The position numbers were made by a program, and so were the translations under genes. A stretch of 64,000 bases of DNA. Source: Magnetospirillum sp. 64-120. GTDB taxonomy: Bacteria; Pseudomonadota; Alphaproteobacteria; Rhodospirillales; Magnetospirillaceae. The stretch lies in contig MKVK01000022.1 in the NCBI GenBank assembly GCA_001898825.1, positions 1-64,000 of the forward strand, in the 5' to 3' direction. Shown here one piece after another: positions 17,850-28,431 of this stretch. Below the pieces are notes generated by a model that worked only from the letters and a program-made list of their open reading frames with translations, searched no databases and was not told the DNA's origin. The stretch's first letter is position 1. Every line of letters begins with the position of its first letter.

Positions 17850-19223
17850 ATGGACACCTTGGACGACGACGATATCGACCATTTCCTGTCCCGCCCCTTG
17901 GGGGTGGCCGAGGAAAAGCCGCGTCGCAAGTTTCCTCTTCGTCCGCTGCTGGCCGTCCTGGCCGTCGCCGTTCTTGGCGGCGGCCTGGGCACCGCCGGTT
18001 ATTTCGTCTCGCAGATGGACAGCCGTGACCTGATCGGTCTGCTGGACGTGGCCGACCAGCCCAAGCTGGCCATCCAGATCCCCGGCCAAAGCAAAGGCAA
18101 GGACCAACCCGCCGCCCCGACCGGCGAAGACGGCATGCTGAAGCCGCCCGTCCCGGCCGGCGAAGGCCCGGCGGCGGAAACGCCCCCCGCCTCGGCGACG
18201 CCGACGGCCGAGCCCCCCGCCGCCCAACCCGGCGTGCCCCCTGCCAGCGAGGCGCCCAGCGCCAGCATGGTGCCGCCGGTCAAGATCGACTCCGTACCGG
18301 TGGCCGCACCCGAAACACCGGCCCCACCGCCCCCCATCGTGGTCAAGCAGGAAGCCCCGCAAGGGCCGCTGCAGCCCTTGCCGCGCCCCATCGACAAGCC
18401 GCCGACTTACGCCAACCTGCCGCCCCCCGCCACCAAGCCCAAGCCCCTGGGGGCGGTGCCGGCGGAAGGGATGACCCGGCATTCCGGCTTCGGCCCACTG
18501 CCGGTGATCGCCAGCGACGGCCGCCAGTCGTGGCAAGTCTATGCCCGGCCCTTCGAAAGCAAGGACACCACCAAGCCGCGTCTGGCGGTGGTGGTGACCG
18601 GGTTGGGCCTGGACCGCGACGCCACCGACGCCGCCATCGACCGCCTGCCGCCTGACGTCACCCTGGCCTTTTCCCCCTATGCCGGCTCGCTGGACACCTG
18701 GGTGAAGAAGGCGCGCGACGCCGGCCACGAAGTGTTGCTGACCTTGCCGGTGGAAGAATCGGGCTATCCCGCCCGTGATCCCGGTCCCTGGGGGCTGACC
18801 ACCTCGGCCCGGCCGGAAGACAACGCCGACCGCCTGCTCAGGGTTCTGGCCCGCACCGCCGGTTATGTGGGGGTGCTGGCCCAGGACGGCCCATTCACCA
18901 AGTCCCAGCAACTGGGCCCCATCCTGGCCATGTTGCGCGAACGCGGCCTGCTGGTGGTGGGCAATGCCGATGCCGCCGATCCCAAGCCGCCCATGGTGCG
19001 TCTGGGCGGCGCGGTTGACGGCGACGTCTTCCGCGACGCGGTGGAAAGCAAGCAAAAGGCCCTGGCGGCGCAGGTGCGCGCCAAGGGCAGCCAGGCCGTG
19101 CTGTTCAGCCCGCGCCCGGCGTCCCTGGAAGCCATGGTGCCGTGGCTGGCCTCTTTGGCCGCCGAAGGCATCGTGCTGGCCCCGGTCTCGGCCCTGGTCG
19201 GCCCGCAAGGAGGAAAATCGTGA
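17850..19223 (+). CDS. Divergent polysaccharide deacetylase (YibQ-type)
   Basis: 457 residues. One membrane helix near 33-55 is followed by a long Pro/Ala-rich linker (about 75-195) and a C-terminal divergent polysaccharide deacetylase domain (RLAVVVTGLGLDRDATDAAI, VTLAFSPYAGSLDTWV, GHEVLLTLPVEESGYP). It starts five bases after ctpA in the same unit. The family is routinely found with EnvC and CtpA; its substrate is not known with certainty. Its TGA overlaps the rppH GTG. Confidence 0.85.
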   Translation: MDTLDDDDIDHFLSRPLGVAEEKPRRKFPLRPLLAVLAVAVLGGGLGTAGYFVSQMDSRDLIGLLDVADQPKLAIQIPGQSKGKDQPAAPTGEDGMLKPPVPAGEGPAAETPPASATPTAEPPAAQPGVPPASEAPSASMVPPVKIDSVPVAAPETPAPPPPIVVKQEAPQGPLQPLPRPIDKPPTYANLPPPATKPKPLGAVPAEGMTRHSGFGPLPVIASDGRQSWQVYARPFESKDTTKPRLAVVVTGLGLDRDATDAAIDRLPPDVTLAFSPYAGSLDTWVKKARDAGHEVLLTLPVEESGYPARDPGPWGLTTSARPEDNADRLLRVLARTAGYVGVLAQDGPFTKSQQLGPILAMLRERGLLVVGNADAADPKPPMVRLGGAVDGDVFRDAVESKQKALAAQVRAKGSQAVLFSPRPASLEAMVPWLASLAAEGIVLAPVSALVGPQGGKS

Positions 19224-19717
19224 GCAAGCCCCTGCCGCTGTCGCAGCGCCCCTATCGCCCCGGGGTGGGCATCTTGCTGTTCAACGCCCAAGGACAGGTG
19301 TTCGCCGCCAAGCGTATCGACACCCAGGAAAACGCCTGGCAATTCCCCCAAGGCGGCATCGACGAGGGCGAGGACCCGGCGACGGCGGCCAAACGCGAGA
19401 TGGTCGAGGAAATCGGCACCGACAAGGCCCAGATGGTGGGCGAAAGTGCCGGCTGGATTTCCTATGACCTGCCAGCCGATCTGGCCGACAAGGTGTGGAA
19501 GGGCCGGTTTCGCGGCCAAAAGCAAAAGTGGTTCGCCTTTCAGTTCCTGGGCACCGACGCCGACATCAACATCGACACCGAACACCCGGAATTTTCCGAG
19601 TGGCGATGGATGGAGCTGGCCGAAGTGCCGGGGTTGATCGTCGCCTTCAAGAAACCGCTTTACGATCAGGTGGCGGCCGAATTCGCCCCCCTGGCGGCGC
19701 GGTTGAAACAAGGATAA
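19220..19717 (+). CDS. rppH: RNA pyrophosphohydrolase
   Basis: 165 residues from the GTG at 19220, which overlaps the previous stop (GTGA) and follows a strong AAGGAGGA site. It removes pyrophosphate from the 5' end of transcripts and so starts mRNA decay. The Nudix box is complete in two pieces: GGIDEGEDPATAAKREMVEE then IGTD. The downstream KQKWFAFQFLG segment is also typical of RppH. Confidence 0.95.
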   Translation: MSKPLPLSQRPYRPGVGILLFNAQGQVFAAKRIDTQENAWQFPQGGIDEGEDPATAAKREMVEEIGTDKAQMVGESAGWISYDLPADLADKVWKGRFRGQKQKWFAFQFLGTDADINIDTEHPEFSEWRWMELAEVPGLIVAFKKPLYDQVAAEFAPLAARLKQG

Positions 19718-19721
19718 GCCC

Positions 19722-20579
19722 ATGGCCCTGACCGCGCTTTCCATCGCCACCATGCGCGCCGACGAGGTTCAGACCTTGGAAGAGTGGGCGGCGGCGGAAG
19801 GATGGAACCCCGGTCTGGCCGACCTTGCCATCGCCCATACAGTCGATCCCGACGCCTTCGTCGCCCTGCGCCAGGGTGACCAGATGGTGGGCGGCGGCAG
19901 CATCTTTTCCCATGGCGGCCAGTTCGGCTTCATGGGCCTGTTCATCGTCCGCTCCGACCTGCGCGGCGGCAAGCTGGGCACCACGTTGTGGCATCAACGC
20001 CTGGAGATGCTGCGCAAACGGCTGGCGCCGGGCGCCGCCATCGGCATGGACGGCGTCTTCGCCATGGTGCCGTTCTATGAAAAGGGCGGCTTCAAACTGG
20101 CCCATCGCGACCTGCGCTTCGAAGGCGTCGCCCACGGTGCCATGGACCCGGAGGGCGTCGCCTATCCCGATATCAGCTTCGCCGAGATCGACGCTTTCGA
20201 CCGCCGTTTCTTCCCGGCACCGCGCAGTTGCTTCCTGGTGCGCTGGCTGGAACAGCCCGGCGCCCATGTACTGGGCATCCGCGTCAACGACATGCTGGCC
20301 GGTTACGGCGTGGCGCGGCCCTGCCGCAAGGGCTTCAAACTGGGCCCGGTCTTCGCCGACACCCCGGCCATCGCCGAACGGCTGGTCACCAGCCTGATGG
20401 CGAAAATCGAGGGCGAGCCGGTGGCCCTTGACGTCCCCGAACCCAACGCAGCCGGATTGAAGCTGGCAGCGAAATTCGGGCTTTCCGAATCCTTCGGCTG
20501 TGCCCGCCTCTATTACGGCCCCGCCCCCGATCTGCCGCTGAACGGCATCTTCGGGGTGACATCGTTCGAGTTTGGGTAA
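19722..20579 (+). CDS. GNAT-family N-acetyltransferase, YitH/HolE type
   Basis: 285 residues made of an N-terminal GNAT fold (GFMGLFIVRSDLRGGKLGTTLW contains the acetyl-CoA loop) and a C-terminal second acetyltransferase-like domain (VARPCRKGFKLGPVFADTPAI). The acceptor substrate is unknown. It starts four bases after rppH in the same transcription unit and is followed by a hairpin. Confidence 0.82.
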   Translation: MALTALSIATMRADEVQTLEEWAAAEGWNPGLADLAIAHTVDPDAFVALRQGDQMVGGGSIFSHGGQFGFMGLFIVRSDLRGGKLGTTLWHQRLEMLRKRLAPGAAIGMDGVFAMVPFYEKGGFKLAHRDLRFEGVAHGAMDPEGVAYPDISFAEIDAFDRRFFPAPRSCFLVRWLEQPGAHVLGIRVNDMLAGYGVARPCRKGFKLGPVFADTPAIAERLVTSLMAKIEGEPVALDVPEPNAAGLKLAAKFGLSESFGCARLYYGPAPDLPLNGIFGVTSFEFG

Positions 20580-20591
20580 GCAACGGGATGC

Positions 20592-20735
20592 GCGAAGGGG
20601 CCAGCCCCTTCGCACTTATATCCCTTTTGATCATACGCCCTCAATCGCCGGGCGGGGGCCTCCACCCCCTTGGCTCCCGCGGCATAAGCCGCGCGGCGCA
20701 GTCGCGCCTAGCCAAATCCCCTTGCGGGAATTTGG
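20592..20735. terminator. Terminator region between converging genes
   Basis: GCGAAGGGG (20592-20600) pairs with CCCCTTCGC (20605-20613) around a 4-base loop, followed by an AT-rich stretch with TTTTG. Further on, CCAAAT...CCCCTTGCGGG...ATTTGG near 20711-20735 gives a second hairpin that would serve gcvPB on the other strand. No gene is seen in the interval. Confidence 0.65.
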
Positions 20736-22250
20736 TTACCCCTCGGCGTTCGCCCCGTGTTTCCAGCGCAGGACCGGCTGGCGGGCGGCCAGGGTTTCGT
20801 CCAGGCGGCGGCGTGGGGTCAGGCGGGGGGCGGCCTTGAAGTCGTCGGCGTCGCTGTTCTTGGCCTTGGCGGCCAGGGCACGCACCACCTTGATGAAACC
20901 ATCCAGGGTTTCCTTGGATTCGGTTTCGGTGGGCTCCATCAGCAACGCGCCATGCACCACCAACGGGAAGTACATGGTCATGGGGTGGAAGCCTTCGTCG
21001 ATCAGCATCTTGGCGAAATCCAAGGTGGTGACGCCGGTATCCTTCAGGAAGCGGTCATCGAACAGGCATTCATGCATGCACGGGCCATCGAACGACGCCG
21101 ACAGAACGTCCTTCAAGGACGCCAGCAGGTAATTGGCGTTGAGCACCGCGTCCGACGACGCCTGGCGCAGACCGTCCGAGCCCATGGACAGGATATAGGC
21201 GAGCGCCCGGACGAAGACGCCGAACTGGCCGTGATAGCCCTTGACCCGCCCGAACGGCTTGGCGCCCGGCGCCTGTTCGGCATGCTCGACCAGTTCCAAC
21301 CCGTTGGCGCCATGAACGACGAAAGGCAAGGGCGCGTAAGCGGCCAGCTTTTCCGACAGCACGGTGGGGCCGGCGCCGGGACCGCCGCCGCCATGGGGCG
21401 TCGAAAAGGTCTTGTGTAGGTTGATATGCATGGCGTCGACGCCCAGATCGGCCACCTTCACCCGGCCGACGATGGCGTTGTAATTGGCGCCGTCGCAGTA
21501 AAAGAAGGCGCCGGCCTCGTGGGTGGCGCGGGCGATCTCGATGATCTCGTCCTCGAACAGGCCGCAGGTGTTGGGGTTGGTCACCATGATGCAGGCGACG
21601 TCGGGCCCCAGCTTGGCCTTGAGCGCCGCCACGTCGACGCGGCCGCGATCGGTGGCCGGCACCGGATCGACGGTGTAGCCGCACATAGCGGCGGTCGCCG
21701 GATTGGTGCCGTGGGCCGATTCGGGCACCAGCACGCGGGTACGATGCGATTCGCCGTGGTCGTCGTGATAGGCGCGGATGGCCATCAGGCCGCACCATTC
21801 GCCATGGGCGCCGGCGGCCGGGCTCATGGCCACCGCCGGCATGCCGGTCAGGCCCTTCAGCCAGTGGGCCAGCAGATCGATGACGGAAAGCGCCCCTTGC
21901 ACGGTGGATTTCGGCTGGAAGGGATGCAGATCGGCCAGACCGGGCAGGCGGGCCATCTTTTCCGACAGCCGCGGATTGTGCTTCATGGTGCACGACCCCA
22001 GGGGATAAAAGCCGGAATCGATGCCGTAATTCTTTTGACTGAGGCGCGTGTAGTGGCGCACCACTTGGGGCTCGGACAGATCGGGCAGGCCGATGGCATC
22101 CTTGCGGGCCAGACCGCCCAGACGGTCCTCGTCGATGGGGCCGGCATCGTCGATGTCGGTGCCGACGCGGCCGGGGCAGCCCTGTTCGAAGATCAGCGGC
22201 TCTTCCAGATGCAGACCGCGATTGCCGGAAAACGTGGTGATCTCGACCAT
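20736..22250 (-). CDS. gcvPB: Glycine dehydrogenase (decarboxylating) subunit 2
   Basis: 504 residues. It is the PLP-carrying half of a two-subunit P-protein that decarboxylates glycine and loads the aminomethyl group on lipoylated GcvH. The PLP lysine is in HINLHKTFSTPHGGGGPGAG, preceded by FFYCDGANYNAIVGR. The split form (PA + PB) is the rule in many alphaproteobacteria. It is last in gcvT-gcvH-gcvPA-gcvPB and starts one base after gcvPA. Confidence 0.96.
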   Translation of the reverse strand: MVEITTFSGNRGLHLEEPLIFEQGCPGRVGTDIDDAGPIDEDRLGGLARKDAIGLPDLSEPQVVRHYTRLSQKNYGIDSGFYPLGSCTMKHNPRLSEKMARLPGLADLHPFQPKSTVQGALSVIDLLAHWLKGLTGMPAVAMSPAAGAHGEWCGLMAIRAYHDDHGESHRTRVLVPESAHGTNPATAAMCGYTVDPVPATDRGRVDVAALKAKLGPDVACIMVTNPNTCGLFEDEIIEIARATHEAGAFFYCDGANYNAIVGRVKVADLGVDAMHINLHKTFSTPHGGGGPGAGPTVLSEKLAAYAPLPFVVHGANGLELVEHAEQAPGAKPFGRVKGYHGQFGVFVRALAYILSMGSDGLRQASSDAVLNANYLLASLKDVLSASFDGPCMHECLFDDRFLKDTGVTTLDFAKMLIDEGFHPMTMYFPLVVHGALLMEPTETESKETLDGFIKVVRALAAKAKNSDADDFKAAPRLTPRRRLDETLAARQPVLRWKHGANAEG

Positions 22251-22251
22251 G

Positions 22252-23601
22252 TCACAGCACCTCGTTCAGGGCGGAGACCAGGGCCTCCATGTCGTCTTGG
22301 GTATTGGTCTCGGTGGCCGCCAGCAACAGGACGGGGCGCAGTTCCGGCCAATGGGGATAGAAACGCGAAGCGGCGACGCCGCCCAAAATGCCCTTGGCCG
22401 CCAGCTTTTCCACCACGTCCGCCGCGTCCACGTCGTCGCCCAGGTAAAGCGAGAATTCGTTGAAATAGCTTTGGCTGATCACCTTGGCGCCCTTGACCTG
22501 ACGCAAAGCTTGCTCCAACCGCACCGCCTGGGCGTGGTTCAGCTTGGCCAGCCGGGTCAGGCCGGTTTCGCCCAACAGCGACAAATGCATGGTGAAGGCC
22601 AGGGCGCACAGGCCGGAATTGGTGCAGATGTTGGACGTGGCCTTTTCGCGGCGGATATGCTGTTCGCGGGTGGACAGCGTCAGCACGAAACCGCGCTTGC
22701 CGTCCTGGTCCACGGTCTGCCCGCACAGACGGCCAGGCATCTGGCGCACGTATTTGTCCCGCGTGGCGAACAGGCCCAGGCCGGGACCACCGAATTGCAG
22801 CCCCATGCCCAAGCTTTGCCCCTCGCCCACCACGATATCGGCACCCATGGCGCCGGGCGGCGTGATCAGACCCAAGCTGACCGGCTCGGCCACCGCCACC
22901 ACCAGCAGGGCGCCCACTTCGTGACAGGCATCGGCCAGTTGGGTCAGGTCGCGGATACCGCCGAAGAAGCCAGGATTTTGCACCACCAGACAGGCGGTCT
23001 GCGAATCGACCCGGCCCATCAGGTCTTCCAGACCGAAGGGATCGGGCGACAGGCTTTCCACCTCCAGGCCCAGATGCTTGGTCACCGTTTCGGTGGTTTC
23101 CACGTAATGGGGGTGCAGGCTACCCGACAGGATGATCTTTTTCTTCCGGGTCACCCGCGCCGCCATGACGGCAGCCTCGGCGCAGGCGGTGGCGCCGTCA
23201 TACATGGACGCGTTGGCCACCTCCATGCCAGTCAGCAGGCACACCTGGGTCTGGAACTCGAACAGATATTGCAGGGTGCCCTGCGACACTTCCGGCTGAT
23301 AAGGCGTGTAGCTGGTCAGGAACTCGCCCCGGGTCAGCAATTGATCCACCGTCGCCGGCACATGGTGGCGGTAGATGCCGGCACCGATGAAAAACGGCGC
23401 ACAGCCGGCCGACAGATTCTGGCCGGCCATGCGGGTGAAAGCGCGTTCCACCGCCATCTCCGAAAGCCCGGCGGGCAGGTCCACCGGCTGGTCCAGACGG
23501 GCGGCGGCGGGGACGTCCTTGAACAGGGAGTCCACGTCCTTGGCGCCGATGGCCGCCAGCATGGCGCGGCGGTCGGCATCGGTATGGGGCAGATAGCGCA
23601 T
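22252..23601 (-). CDS. gcvPA: Glycine dehydrogenase (decarboxylating) subunit 1
   Basis: 449 residues from the ATG at 23601 ([15 protein letters not shown]), the conserved family start; the open frame continues upstream without homology. Motifs: [36 protein letters not shown] and [15 protein letters not shown]. It forms the heterotetrameric P-protein with GcvPB. Confidence 0.96.
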   Translation of the reverse strand: MRYLPHTDADRRAMLAAIGAKDVDSLFKDVPAAARLDQPVDLPAGLSEMAVERAFTRMAGQNLSAGCAPFFIGAGIYRHHVPATVDQLLTRGEFLTSYTPYQPEVSQGTLQYLFEFQTQVCLLTGMEVANASMYDGATACAEAAVMAARVTRKKKIILSGSLHPHYVETTETVTKHLGLEVESLSPDPFGLEDLMGRVDSQTACLVVQNPGFFGGIRDLTQLADACHEVGALLVVAVAEPVSLGLITPPGAMGADIVVGEGQSLGMGLQFGGPGLGLFATRDKYVRQMPGRLCGQTVDQDGKRGFVLTLSTREQHIRREKATSNICTNSGLCALAFTMHLSLLGETGLTRLAKLNHAQAVRLEQALRQVKGAKVISQSYFNEFSLYLGDDVDAADVVEKLAAKGILGGVAASRFYPHWPELRPVLLLAATETNTQDDMEALVSALNEVL

Positions 23602-23614
23602 GGGGGGTGGTCCC

Positions 23615-23989
23615 TTATTCCAGACCGGCGACGTAGTCGTCGTAAGCAGCACGGTCCATCAGCTCTTCCAGCTCGGCCGGATTGGACAATTCCAGCTTGA
23701 AGAACCAGCCGTCACCTTCCGGGCTTTCATTGACCAAGGCGGGCTGGCCGGCCAAGGCATCGTTGCCGGCGGTCACCGTGCCGGACACCGGGGAATAAAC
23801 TTCGGACGCGGCTTTCACCGATTCCACCACCGCGGCGTCACCGCCCTTGGTCACCTTGCGGCCCTTTTCCGGCACTTCGGCATAGACGATGTCGCCCAGC
23901 GCCTTTTGGGCGTAATCGGTGATGCCGACGGTTCCCACCGAACCTTCGACGCTGATCCATTCATGATCCTTGGTGAAATACATGCTCAT
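23615..23989 (-). CDS. gcvH: Glycine cleavage system H protein
   Basis: 124 residues. The lipoyl-lysine is in the [17 protein letters not shown] segment. It shuttles the aminomethyl intermediate between P, T and L proteins. It lies five bases after gcvT and 13 bases before gcvPA. An alternative ATG two codons in would not alter the fold. Confidence 0.97.
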   Translation of the reverse strand: MSMYFTKDHEWISVEGSVGTVGITDYAQKALGDIVYAEVPEKGRKVTKGGDAAVVESVKAASEVYSPVSGTVTAGNDALAGQPALVNESPEGDGWFFKLELSNPAELEELMDRAAYDDYVAGLE

Positions 23990-23994
23990 GATTT

Positions 23995-25104
23995 TCAGCC
24001 CTTGTAATAGGAATGGGGGACGAACGGCAGCAGGGCGACATGGGCGTCCAGCGCCTTGCCGCGCACCACCAATTTCACCGGCATGCCGGGAACAGCGAAG
24101 CCACGCGGCACATAGCCCATGGCGACGGGACCATCGGCGGAAGGACCGAAACCGCCCGAGGTGATTTCCCCCAGGGGCGTGCCGTCCACGTCGGTGATTT
24201 CCGTATGGGCGCGGGCAGGCGCCCTTCCGTCGGGCTTGATGCCGACGCGCAGACGCGGCGCGCCGGCGCTCAGTTGACCCAAGATGGCCTCGGCGCCGGG
24301 AAAGCCGCCCTGTTCACGGCGGCGCTTGCCGATGATCCACGAAAGATTGGCTTCCACCGGGGTGGTGGTGGTGTCGATGTCCGACCCGTACAGGCACAGC
24401 CCGGCTTCCAGGCGCAGGGAATCCCGGGCGCCGAGGCCGATGGGGGCGACGCCGTCTTCGGCCAGCAGGGCTTGCGCCAGCTTTTCGGCGTTCGCCGCAT
24501 CCACCGAGATTTCGTAGCCATCCTCGCCGGTATAGCCGGACCGGGTGACCCGGCAGGGGATGCCGGCCACCGGATAATCGGCGATGGACATGAATTTCTG
24601 GGTCTCGGCGCCGGGCGCAAGCTTGGCCATCACGGCGGCCGCCTTGGGGCCTTGCAGGGCCAGCAACGCCCGATCGGCCAGGATGGTCAACGTGACCTTG
24701 CCGCCGATCTTGGCCTGGATATGGGCGAAATCGGCATCCTTGCAGGCGGCGTTGACCACCAGGAACAGCTGGTTGTCGGACAGCTTGGAAATCATCAGAT
24801 CGTCCAGGATGCCGCCCTGGTCGTTGGTGAACACCGAATAGCGGGTGCGCCCCAGGCCCAAGCCCTGGATGTCGCCGGGAACCAAGGTCTCCAGCAGGGC
24901 TGCGACATTGTCGCCTTCCAGCAGCGCCTGGCCCATATGCGAAACGTCGAACAGGCCGGCGGACTTGCGGGTGTGCAGATGCTCGCCCAGCACGCCCAGC
25001 GGATATTGCACCGGCATGGCGTAACCGGCGAACGGCACCATCTTGGCCCCCAGCGAACGATGCAGGGAATCCAAAGGCGTGGTCAGCAAGGATGTGTCGG
25101 ACAT
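23995..25104 (-). CDS. gcvT: Aminomethyltransferase, glycine cleavage T protein
   Basis: 369 residues. It transfers the methylene group from aminomethyl-GcvH to tetrahydrofolate and releases ammonia. Motifs: [45 protein letters not shown]-type folate loop ([14 protein letters not shown]) and the C-terminal TSGGFGPS. It is the first gene of the operon, about 50 bases after a tandem glycine riboswitch. Confidence 0.96.
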   Translation of the reverse strand: MSDTSLLTTPLDSLHRSLGAKMVPFAGYAMPVQYPLGVLGEHLHTRKSAGLFDVSHMGQALLEGDNVAALLETLVPGDIQGLGLGRTRYSVFTNDQGGILDDLMISKLSDNQLFLVVNAACKDADFAHIQAKIGGKVTLTILADRALLALQGPKAAAVMAKLAPGAETQKFMSIADYPVAGIPCRVTRSGYTGEDGYEISVDAANAEKLAQALLAEDGVAPIGLGARDSLRLEAGLCLYGSDIDTTTTPVEANLSWIIGKRRREQGGFPGAEAILGQLSAGAPRLRVGIKPDGRAPARAHTEITDVDGTPLGEITSGGFGPSADGPVAMGYVPRGFAVPGMPVKLVVRGKALDAHVALLPFVPHSYYKG

Positions 25105-25157
25105 GAATTCGGTCCCCTGACAGAAAAAGGTCGCACCACGGGCCTGAAACGCCCGGT

Positions 25158-25340
25158 GCCCCCCTCTGTCTTGGAACCTGAAAGATTCACCCAGGAGCCT
25201 GGGCTTACATCGTCGGTGGGGCCAAACTCAGCGGCCCGCTTTCCAGAGTGTCATCCCCCCGCTGGTCCTTTGGCCTGAGAGTTTCCAGGGGCGGTTGCTC
25301 CTTCGGCGACGGGCCGTCCACCGGCCCGTTCTCTCCCAGC
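25158..25340 (-). ncRNA. Tandem glycine riboswitch upstream of gcvT
   Basis: The minus strand shows two consecutive glycine aptamers. The first (about 25247-25340) opens with GGGAGAGAACGGGCC and carries CGCCGAAGGAGCAA followed by AACTCTCAGGCCAAAGGACC. The second (about 25158-25246) carries CCCCACCGACGATGTAAGCC and then ATCTTTCAGGTTCC with CAAGACAGAGG. These are the signature junction pieces of the class (CCGA.GG.GCAA, CTCAGG, GGAC/ACAGAGG). Glycine binding is expected to turn on the gcv operon. Confidence 0.93.
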
Positions 25341-25403
25341 AGGGATCATCTGTGAGGGCAGGATGTCCCCGCCCCTGAAATTAGTCAATCATTAAGAATT
25401 GGC

Positions 25404-25934
25404 CTATTGCTTGGCCTTGCGGTTGGTTTCCAGTTCGTCGGCCGAGGTCTGGAAGCCCAGGTAAATCTCGTATTTCTGGATGACGTCCTTGTCCTTGACC
25501 GGCACCCGCATGGTCACCGTCTCGTCGGTGTGCCGCGCATAGTTGCTGCCTTCCGAGAAGGTGACCTCGACCGGGAACACCGCCTTGGCCTCGGGCGAGG
25601 GATAATAAAGCGGGATGGCGATGAAATAGTCGAACTTGGCCTTGCGGTCGTCGTCGGCGGGGCCGCGGGTCAGGTTGAAGATCACCTGCATCTCGACGAT
25701 GGCGCCCTTTTCGTCATAGGTGCACTGGCCGGTATAGCCCTGGATTTCCGCCTGGAACTCGATGTCGGTCAGGTCGCGGCCCTTGCCCGGCTTGTACTTG
25801 GTCAAGCTGGCGGTGTCGCCCAGCAGATAGATGGGCGGGCACGGCGGCGGCTCTTTCTTTTCCAGGATCGAACACGAGGCCAGAAACGGCAGAGCCATCA
25901 GGGCGGCGGCGGCAGGCGCGAAACGACGGGTCAT
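25404..25934 (-). CDS. Hypothetical lipoprotein
   Basis: 176 residues from the ATG at 25934; the longer frame upstream runs antisense through ispH. The N-terminus MTRRFAPAAAALMALPFLAS followed by C gives a clear lipobox (LAS-C). The mature part (LLGDTASLTKYKPGKGRDL, DIEFQAEIQGYTGQCTYDEK) is a predicted beta-rich periplasmic domain. Similar lipoproteins are found in Rhodospirillales, but I know of no function. It diverges from ispH. Confidence 0.8.
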   Translation of the reverse strand: MTRRFAPAAAALMALPFLASCSILEKKEPPPCPPIYLLGDTASLTKYKPGKGRDLTDIEFQAEIQGYTGQCTYDEKGAIVEMQVIFNLTRGPADDDRKAKFDYFIAIPLYYPSPEAKAVFPVEVTFSEGSNYARHTDETVTMRVPVKDKDVIQKYEIYLGFQTSADELETNRKAKQ

Positions 25935-26015
25935 GTTGGTCTTTCGAGAAAGGCGGCAAGGCCATATAGTCTGGCCCAACATTAGTGAACCTTCCGCAAT
26001 TGCGAAAGTGGTCTT

Positions 26016-26957
26016 ATGAGCAAAACCCCGTTGACCATCGTGCTGGCGTCCCCGCGCGGCTTCTGCGCCGGCGTCGACCGCGCCATCCTGATCGTCGAAG
26101 CCGCCATCGAGAAATACGGCAGCCCGGTCTATGTGCGTCATGAAATCGTCCACAACAAGTTCGTCGTCGATGGGCTGAAGGCCAAGGGCGCCGTCTTCGT
26201 CGATGAATTGACCGAGGTCCCCGACGGCGTGCCCGTGGTGTTTTCCGCCCATGGCGTGCCCAAATCGGTGCCCGAAGCCGCCGAAAGCCGGGGCCTGGAC
26301 TACCTGGACGCCACCTGTCCCTTGGTCACCAAGGTCCACCGCGAGGCGGAACTGCACCACGACATGGGCCGCCAGATCGTCATGATCGGCCACAAGGGCC
26401 ACCCGGAGGTGATCGGCACCATGGGCCAGGTGCCGGACGGCGCGGTTTTGCTGGTGGAAAACGTGGCCGACGCCGAGACCGTCGCCCCCGCCGACCCGGA
26501 CAAGCTCGCCTATATCACCCAGACCACGTTGTCGGTGGACGACACCACCGCCATCGTCGAAGTGCTGAAGCGCCGTTTCCCCGACATCGTCGGCCCGCGC
26601 AAGGACGACATCTGCTATGCCACCACCAACCGCCAGATCGCGGTCAAGACCATCGCGCCCCATTGCGACGCGGTGATGGTGATCGGCGCCCCCAATTCGT
26701 CCAATTCCAAACGACTGGTGGAAGTGGCGGCGCGATCGGGCTGTGCCCGATCCATCCTGGTGCAACGCGCCGCCGAGGTGGACTGGGACGCCCTGGGCCA
26801 GATCGGCCGCTTGGGCATCACCGCCGGCGCCTCGGCTCCGGAAGTGCTGGTGGAAGAAGTGATCGCGGCGGCGCGGGACCGCTTCGACGTCACCATCGAG
26901 GAAATCAAGGTCACCGACGAAACCGTGTCCTTCAAGCTGCCGCCGCAATTGCTGTGA
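26016..26957 (+). CDS. ispH: 4-hydroxy-3-methylbut-2-enyl diphosphate reductase
   Basis: 313 residues. It makes IPP and DMAPP in the last step of the MEP isoprenoid pathway using a 4Fe-4S cluster. The three cluster cysteines are in [24 protein letters not shown] and [11 protein letters not shown]; the conserved TTLS and [11 protein letters not shown] segments bind substrate. The next gene overlaps its stop (GTGA). Confidence 0.97.
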   Translation: MSKTPLTIVLASPRGFCAGVDRAILIVEAAIEKYGSPVYVRHEIVHNKFVVDGLKAKGAVFVDELTEVPDGVPVVFSAHGVPKSVPEAAESRGLDYLDATCPLVTKVHREAELHHDMGRQIVMIGHKGHPEVIGTMGQVPDGAVLLVENVADAETVAPADPDKLAYITQTTLSVDDTTAIVEVLKRRFPDIVGPRKDDICYATTNRQIAVKTIAPHCDAVMVIGAPNSSNSKRLVEVAARSGCARSILVQRAAEVDWDALGQIGRLGITAGASAPEVLVEEVIAAARDRFDVTIEEIKVTDETVSFKLPPQLL

Positions 26958-27415
26958 GCATCCGTTCCGCCACCCCGGACGACGCCGCCACCGTGCTGGA
27001 ATTGCTGCACCAATTGGCGGCGTTCGAAGGGGGCTGCGTCACCGCGCAGGTCCAGGATCTGGCGCACGCCTTGGCGCAGGGGCGGCTCTATGCCTTGTTG
27101 GCGGAACAGGACGGCAAGGCCGTGGGCTTGCTGACCTTGTTGCCCAGTTTCTCGTCGTGGCGCGGGCAGGAATGCGCGGTGATCCATGATCTTTTCGTCA
27201 GCCCCAACCAGCGGGGATGCGGAATCGGTCAAGCCCTGGTCCGCGCCGCCATGGATATGGCCCCTGAAAAAGGCTGGACCCGCCTGGACGTCAACGTGTT
27301 GGACTGGAACCACCAAGCCCAGGGCTTTTACCGCCGTTTCGGCCTGGCCCCGTTGACCGATTGGCGAATCTGGCGGATCGAGGGCGAGGCACTGGAAAAG
27401 CCCCGTCACCTTTAG
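26954..27415 (+). CDS. GNAT-family N-acetyltransferase
   Basis: 153 residues from the GTG at 26954 overlapping the ispH stop. A standard GNAT fold: the acetyl-CoA loop is in [19 protein letters not shown] and the C-terminal strand in [19 protein letters not shown]. The latter pattern resembles diamine/polyamine acetyltransferases (SSAT-like), but the acceptor is not certain. It is co-transcribed with ispH. Confidence 0.85.
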   Translation: MSIRSATPDDAATVLELLHQLAAFEGGCVTAQVQDLAHALAQGRLYALLAEQDGKAVGLLTLLPSFSSWRGQECAVIHDLFVSPNQRGCGIGQALVRAAMDMAPEKGWTRLDVNVLDWNHQAQGFYRRFGLAPLTDWRIWRIEGEALEKPRHL

Positions 27416-27450
27416 TAGGTTGCCCCGGGCACAGAGCATAGGACAGGGGC

Positions 27451-28431
27451 ATGGCGGTCTATACCGAGGTTTCCGACGACGAGATGCGCGACTTCATCGC
27501 TGAGTACGATATCGGCGACGTGGTTTCGTTCACCGGCATCGCCGAAGGCGTCGAGAATTCCAATTTCCTGGTCCACACCGAGACCGGCCCCTATATCCTG
27601 ACCATCTACGAAAAGCGGGTGAACCCGGCCGAACTGCCGTTCTTCATCGACCTGATGGAGCATCTGGCGGCGCGCGGCCTGGCCTGTCCGACCCCGCTTC
27701 ACGGCCGCGACGGGCAAGTGCTGCGGCAATTGTGCGGCAGGCCTGCGGCCATGGTCACCTTCCTGCGCGGCATGTCGGCCAAGCGCCTGACCACCGGCCA
27801 TTGCGGCGCCCTGGGCGGTGCCTTGGCGGAAATGCACGCCAAGGGCGCCGATTTCGCCGCCACCCGCGCCAACAACCTGTCGGTTTCCGGCTGGCGGCCT
27901 TTGTTCGACCAGTGCCGGTCCGGCGCCGACGCGGTCAAGCCCGGCCTGGAAGCCTTTATCGCCGAACGGCTGGACTATCTGGAAGCCCATTGGCCGCGCA
28001 CCCTGCCTGCCGGGCTGATCCATGCCGACCTGTTCCCCGACAACGTGTTCTTCCGCACGGATAAGGAAACCGGCGAGGAAAAAGTGTCGGGGCTGATCGA
28101 CTTCTATTTCGCCTGCACCGACGCCCTGGCCTATGACGTGGCCATCTGTCTGAACGCCTGGTGCTTCGAAGCCGACGGCGCCTTCAACGCCACCAAGGCC
28201 CGGGCGCTGTTGAACACTTACCGCAAGGTCCGCCCCATGACCGCCGACGAGATGGACGCCCTGCCCATCCTGGCCCAGGGTGCGGCCATGCGCTTCTTGC
28301 TGACCCGGTTGTACGACTGGATCAACACGCCCTCCGGCGCCTTGGTCAAACGCAAGGACCCGCTGGAATATTACCGCAAGCTCAGGTTCCACCAAGGCGT
28401 CCCCGGCCCCGGCGCCTATGGTGTGGCATGA
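27451..28431 (+). CDS. thrB: Homoserine kinase, APH-fold type
   Basis: 326 residues. It phosphorylates homoserine on the way to threonine. This is the aminoglycoside-phosphotransferase-fold version found in alphaproteobacteria and pseudomonads, not the GHMP version of E. coli. The N-terminal [20 protein letters not shown], catalytic [13 protein letters not shown] and metal-binding [11 protein letters not shown] are present. It overlaps rnhA by ATGA. Confidence 0.93.
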   Translation: MAVYTEVSDDEMRDFIAEYDIGDVVSFTGIAEGVENSNFLVHTETGPYILTIYEKRVNPAELPFFIDLMEHLAARGLACPTPLHGRDGQVLRQLCGRPAAMVTFLRGMSAKRLTTGHCGALGGALAEMHAKGADFAATRANNLSVSGWRPLFDQCRSGADAVKPGLEAFIAERLDYLEAHWPRTLPAGLIHADLFPDNVFFRTDKETGEEKVSGLIDFYFACTDALAYDVAICLNAWCFEADGAFNATKARALLNTYRKVRPMTADEMDALPILAQGAAMRFLLTRLYDWINTPSGALVKRKDPLEYYRKLRFHQGVPGPGAYGVA

